This document shows positions 59,411 through 64,000 of a stretch of 64,000 nt of DNA, one piece after another. Made by a program: the position numbers and the translations under genes. The DNA is taken from assembly GCA_029582165.1 (NCBI GenBank), contig CM055877.1, positions 30,834,241 to 30,898,240 on the forward strand. Direction: 5' to 3'. Origin of the DNA: Portulaca oleracea (taxonomy: Eukaryota > Streptophyta > Magnoliopsida > Caryophyllales > Portulacaceae). The notes beneath the pieces are model-generated. The model was not told the origin of the DNA. It saw only the letters and a program-made list of their open reading frames with translations, and ran no database searches. Within the stretch, counting starts at the first letter, position 1, and every line of letters begins with the position of its first letter.

Positions 59411-60508
59411 TGATGCATAATAGCCTAGCTATATACATCAAGGTTAGCTAAGAGGACTTTGATCTAGCTTCAAGTTACAAAAACATCAACGACATCATCA
59501 ATTACAATGGTTTATTAAGCTCTATACATCAAGGAAGCAAGCATGAAGGACCTTGATGTTATTCTAGCTTACATGGAGTTACTCTCATATATGGAAGTCA
59601 TCAATGAGCTCAAAATACTCGCAATAAGAGTCCTTATTGAATTCAAGGCAATGGAGGACCTTATCAAGTACAGTTCGATATTTTGCTCTATAACTCTAGA
59701 TCCATACATCTATTGAGGAAATCATCAAAAGACAGATTGGAGCTCTTTCAATAAGCTTTCCAATGGTTTTGAATCAATGAAAACGGACAAGTATTGAAGG
59801 AGTTATAGCAATTTCTTTCTAGAGTTGTATTTTAGAGTTTATGATGTCATAAATAGGATATATGATGTAATAGTTGATTCTTGGTTTCTTGAACCCTAGG
59901 TACACGTCCAAGGGGTCCCTAAAGTAGTATAAATAGACCCCCTAGGGTGCCATTGTATTCATTCAATCCAAGTCATTCACATTGAATTTTTAGAAATCAA
60001 ACACATGTTGTGTTCTTTCTAGCCTTTGTGCTAGGTTCTTTTCGTTTCTCTCTTGTGGGATTCGAATTATCCCCTTCTTCTAGCTAAGGTTGGCATCCTT
60101 AGTGGTGAAAGGAAGGAATTGGAGTATTCTTGAAGGTGGTGTGACTGTATCCTTCAAAGAGTCTTCAAAAGCCATCGACTATCCAACGATCATTCATCCA
60201 TTTATCATCCATTTCGTGTTCTTCATCAAGAATTCAACAAGAATTCATCTAGCCTTCATCAAGAAGCGTTTGTTCTTCATTAAACACGTCCAAGCTTCAT
60301 TCGTCATCATCATTCAACGTTCGTCCATTCATTTGTTCATTGTTTCCATTCGTTTGGTAACCTTCTTTCATAGTTCTTTCCATCTTTTTCATCCATTTCT
60401 ATGCCATTTTTGGTTCTTTGGAACTTTGAGAAGGGAGATTCTTATCTTCGTTTTTAAAGATCCTTAATCCTTTTGTGTAATGTGATCTTTTGGTCCCATT
60501 ATGCATCA
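59411..60508 (+). repeat. Chimeric B/C LTR (duplicate of 34216-35307)
   Basis: 1098 bases, TATAAATA at 59928-59935, with the same B-to-C switch just after ATTCATTCAAT. It abuts C gag (GCAAGCTCTCC) without a PBS. Confidence 0.9.
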
Positions 60509-62468
60509 GCAAGCTCTCCTACAAAGTCCTCTCCATCGTCCCCAGAAGATGTTGAGAAGATGAAACAAAGAATCAAGTATCTCAACAAACAAGTAGCATA
60601 CTACATGCGCCTTCAAGAAAGGGAGAATCTTGAGGAAGTATCAAGTAAATCATCAAGTGGAGAAGGAGAAGAGGACGTTCCAAGAAAGAGGCATGGACGT
60701 CCAAAGGAGGAAAGGTTCGGCTTCAAAGTGGAGATCCCTGAATTTGTTGGTGATCTTGATCCGGAAGTTTATTTGGATTGGATACAAACCGTGGAAAGGG
60801 TCTTTGATCTCAAAGATGTGGAAGATGATAAGAAGGTCAAGTATGTTGCCCTAAAGCTACGAAAGCATGCAAGCATTTGGTGGACAAACTTGCAAAAGAA
60901 GCGAGCAAAGGGAAAGATAAGGTGCGTCGTGGGATAAGATGAAAAGAAAGCTCCAAGAAAAGTTCCTACCATCTAGCTACCTACGTGACAACTACTACAA
61001 ATTGCAAAGATTGGTTCAAGGAGGAAGAAGCGTGGAGGAGTACACAAAGGAATTTGAGCATCTACTTTGGAGGTGTGATCTAAAGGAGGACGAGCCACAA
61101 ACTTTGATGCGTTATCTTTTGGTCTTAATGATGGGATTAGGCACGTTGTGGTATTTCAACCATACAAAACTTTGGATGTATTGATCTACTTGGTCCTTTA
61201 AGTTGAAAAAAAAAGGAGAAATAAGGGAAAGAAGTCTCAAGCCAATACCAAACTCCACAAAAACGCCCACCCTACGTCCCATCCAAACCCTCCACCATCC
61301 ACGAAACACATTCCCACAAAAATCCACAAATCAGCCCCCATCCCTAAACCTCACGACCAAGTGACCAAACCCATAGCATCAAGAAAGTGTTTTCGATGCC
61401 AAGGCTTGGGACATTACGCTGAGTGTCCAAACAGCGAGTAGTGTCTTTGGTGGAATACCAAAGTGCTTTATATGTAAATGGAGTATGAGGAAGAAGCGAA
61501 GTTGGGGTTGGTGCCAAAGAAGAGGAAGATGTAGTAGAAGAATATGTGGAAGGGCCGGATGAAGGAGAACTACTTGTGGTAGAAAGGGCCTTGAATATCA
61601 CAAATGTGCCAAAGGATCAACTACAAAGAGAAGCAATATTTTAGCTCGTTGTACCATCAAGGGAGAGTATGTTCCTTGATCATAGATGGAGGAAGTTGCA
61701 CCAATGCCGCCTCTACAACAATGGTCAAGAAGTTGCAAATGGAGATTAGCCCACATCCACACCCTACACAATACAATGGCTAAGCCTTGGGCGAGGCATC
61801 CGTGTGGATCAACGAGTTTTGGTGAGTCTTTCAATTGGAAAGAATTATCAAGATTCATTATGGTGTGATATAGTTCCATGGATACTTGTCATGTTTTGTT
61901 GGGAAGGCCATGGTTATATGATAGACATGTCATACATGATGGGAGGGCCAACACTTACACTCTCACCATCAACCAAAAGAGGATCACTTTGGAACCTCTT
62001 GATCCACCATCTCGGCAAAAGGAGAAAGCGTCATATTGTGTCAATCATGAAGATGGAGAATCAAGGGTATGAAGAGTATAAGGATCCTATTCTTACACAT
62101 TTGGAGAAGAAAGAAAGCGGATCAAGTATCCACCACCTTTGAATCTTCCTATGAAGCATATCTTCCATGAGCATCCAAGAGCTATCTACTTGGATCACTT
62201 GGTTGAAAGGCCAAGAATTGAAAGGAGGAAAAGCCCAAGTCATCAAGGTACATTGTTTCGTGCTAAATGACAAGGGTAAAGTGGTAAGAATAGACTTGGG
62301 GTGTGAGAAGCAACGTGAACAACCACGTTCACGGTGAAGAAGCGCAAATCCAAGTCTTACGGTGTTCGAATTGAGCGGAAGAAAGTCTAGGAAGTTCATC
62401 AAAGGAATCTCGATGACTTCAAAGCTTTCAAGAAGAAAGTCTTTGTGAAGAAGGCAAGTGAGAGTTGA
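60509..62468 (+). pseudogene. gag-pro of C unit c0' (duplicate of 35308-37276)
   Basis: Coiled coil and Gag core are open to about 60937, then one-base losses (GAAGCGAGCAAAG). The rest of the core is 60939-61184, ending in a changed stretch (GATGTATTGATCTACTTGG). The knuckle CFRCQGLGHYAECP near 61390-61430 lacks one residue between His and the last Cys. The protease-like segment is in 61686-62142. The tail is shifted, with TGA at 62466-62468. Confidence 0.88.
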
Positions 62469-62507
62469 TTTTCCAAAGTTTGAGGACAAACTTTTTCAGC
62501 GGGTGTA

Positions 62508-63487
62508 TGATGCATAATTGATGGCCTTATGCATTAAGGTCAACCATGGAGACATCTAATACTCACCTAGAAGGTAGAAGAGTTCAAGTCTCTCTTTTAT
62601 CTCTACTTGGAAGGGATCAACTCATGCGGACGTATACTTTTGCTCCTTAATTCAAGGACCGTGAAGCTATCATAGAAGTCATCCTAGAAGGGATTATTCT
62701 ACATTCCAAGAGCTTTCATATGGTTCAAGAATCTTTGAATTTGGATGAGAATCCAAGGAGTTATTCATATTTGTAATATAGTTTAGTATATTGTTTTCTT
62801 TATGATGTAAGCATTAGGATGGATGATGTAAGCCAATATGGGCTAGAGTCTTGAAGTTGTGCACGCCTAAGGGGAAGGGTTTCTACTGTAAATACCCCCT
62901 CCTAGGTGCTTGTAATTCATTCAATTGATTCAAGTCATTCACATTGAATTTTTAGATTTCAAACACATGTTGTGTTCTTTCTAGCCTTTGTGCTAGGTGT
63001 CTTTCGTCTCTTTTGAGAGTTTGAAATATCCTCTTCTAGCTAAGGTTGGCATCCTTAGTGGTGAAAGGAAGGAATTGGAGTATTCTTGGAGGTGGTGAAT
63101 CTGTATCCTTCAAAGAATCTTCAAAAGCCATCAACTATCCATCTACCAATCGTCCATTATCTTCCATTTTCAAGTGCTTCATCAAGAATTCAACAAGAAT
63201 TCATCAAGCATTCATCAAGAAACGTGTGATCTTCATTCTACACGTCCAAGCACTTGTTCGTCATCAACGTTCATCATTTGACATTCGTCCATCCATTGTT
63301 CGTTCGTTCATCATTCATTTGTTCATTGTTTCCAATTGTTTGGTAACTTTCTTTCATAGTTCTTTTCATCCATTTCTATGCCATTTTTTGGTTCTTTGGA
63401 ACTTTGAGATAGAGGATTCTTATCTTCGCTTTTAAAGATCCTTAGATTTTGTGTAATGAGATTGTTCCTTGGTCTCATTATGCATCA
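62508..63487 (+). repeat. LTR-C5 (family C LTR, TATA box mutated)
   Basis: 980 bases, duplicate of LTR-C1. The TATA box reads TGTAAATA (62887-62894) where every other LTR here has TATAAATA. Confidence 0.93.
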
Positions 63488-63491
63488 AATT

Positions 63492-63504
63492 TGGTATTAG
63501 AGCT
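63492..63504 (+). promoter_or_regulatory. Primer-binding site after LTR-C5, one substitution
   Basis: TGGTATTAGAGCT, the same variant as at 38303. The leader continues to 63648, where AGAAC precedes the next LTR. Confidence 0.85.
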
Positions 63505-63648
63505 AAGGAGTTTGAATCTCTTAGTTCTTGAAACAATCTTTTTACAATCTTTCCCTCTCCCACACGTTCCCCATCACACGTCCATCACAAAATTTCATTC
63601 CCCATCATCTCTCCATCACACGTCCCCCTTGATAGTTCTTCCAAGAAC

Positions 63649-64000
63649 TGATGCATAATTGATGGCCTTATGCATCAAGGTCAACCATGGAGACATCTAA
63701 TACTCACCTAGAAGGTAGAAGAGTTCAAGTCTCTCTTTTGTCTCTCTACTTGGAAGGGATCAACTCAACGGACTTTATATACTTTTGCTCCTTAATTCAA
63801 GGATCGTGAAGCTATCATAGAAGTCATCCTAGAGGGATTATTCTACATTCCAAGAGCTTTCATATGGTTCAAGAATCTTTGAATTTGGATGAGAATCCAA
63901 GGAGTTATTCATATTTGTAATATAGTTTAGTATATTGTTTTCTTTATGATGTAAGCATTAGGATGGATGATGTAAGCCAATATGGGCTAGAGTCTTGAAG
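63649..64000 (+). repeat. LTR-C6, left part of the duplicated nested C element
   Basis: TGATGCATAATTG start directly after CCAAGAAC (AGAAC at 63644-63648), as at 38460. It is cut by the window end within U3, before the TATA box. Confidence 0.92.

Larger units (their letters stand above)
53996..64000 (+). repeat. Second copy of a segment equivalent to 28805-38810
   Basis: The same order of B internal region, LTR-B, truncated B internal region, chimeric LTR, C gag-pro, LTR-C, mutated PBS, leader stub and nested LTR-C start, at a constant offset of 25189-25193 bases. All odd junctions are repeated, so this is a duplication of an already rearranged block. Confidence 0.93.

Noticed and set aside
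1..64000. Host protein-coding genes, tRNAs, rRNAs, CRISPR arrays or bacterial operons
   Set aside because: All sequence is accounted for by LTRs, leaders and gag-pro/pol remnants. The regular repeats are 3-kb retroelement units, not CRISPR, and no tRNA-like cloverleaf was seen.

Overview
This window is repeat-derived plant nuclear DNA. I find no host gene, tRNA, rRNA or bacterial-type feature. Every supported feature lies on the + strand and belongs to one of three related LTR-retrotransposon families, called A, B and C here. The plant assignment rests on a primer-binding site matching the 3' end of plant initiator tRNA-Met (TGGTATCAGAGCT), a Ty3/gypsy-type Gag with a CCHC knuckle followed by a retropepsin-like domain, and AT-rich composition. 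The species cannot be told; a dicot is a guess.

A and C are non-autonomous gag-pro elements (LTRs about 0.81-0.84 kb and 0.97-1.00 kb; internal regions about 2.2-2.3 kb; no RT, RNase H or integrase), like those called TR-GAG elements. Downstream of the protease they share a basic C-terminal module. B has LTRs of about 1.05-1.08 kb and a 3.4-kb internal region. It encodes a diverged Gag/PR and, in collapsed form, the RNase H-integrase linker and the HHCC zinc-binding end of a Ty3/gypsy integrase. All families begin TGATG and end CATCA. Every coding copy is broken by stops, frameshifts or truncation, so all are annotated as pseudogenes.

Layout. 1-25762: head-to-tail array of A units (period 3.02-3.10 kb) in which neighbouring internal regions share one LTR (8 LTRs, 9 internal regions). 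25763-35307: B block, made of LTR-B1 with a short leader stub, a full-length B element (27154-32703), a truncated PBS-less B internal region, and a chimeric B/C LTR. 35308-45974: C block; one complete C element (38460-42798) is nested in the leader of another C element (37317-45974), with a perfect 5-bp target duplication AGAAC. 45975-53982: second A array, entered through a C-to-A recombinant internal region and deteriorating towards a 13-N gap (53983-53995). 53996-64000: a second copy of about 28805-38810, offset 25.19 kb, including the chimeric LTR and the nested-insertion junction.

Nothing here looks like a working gene set. The interest lies in how the locus was built: LTR-sharing tandem amplification, self-nesting, LTR and internal-region recombination, then a roughly 25-kb segmental duplication. 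Parts of the sequence (12-25.7 kb and 46-54 kb) carry strongly patterned small changes that may be assembly or base-calling errors; this limits what can be said about individual lesions.
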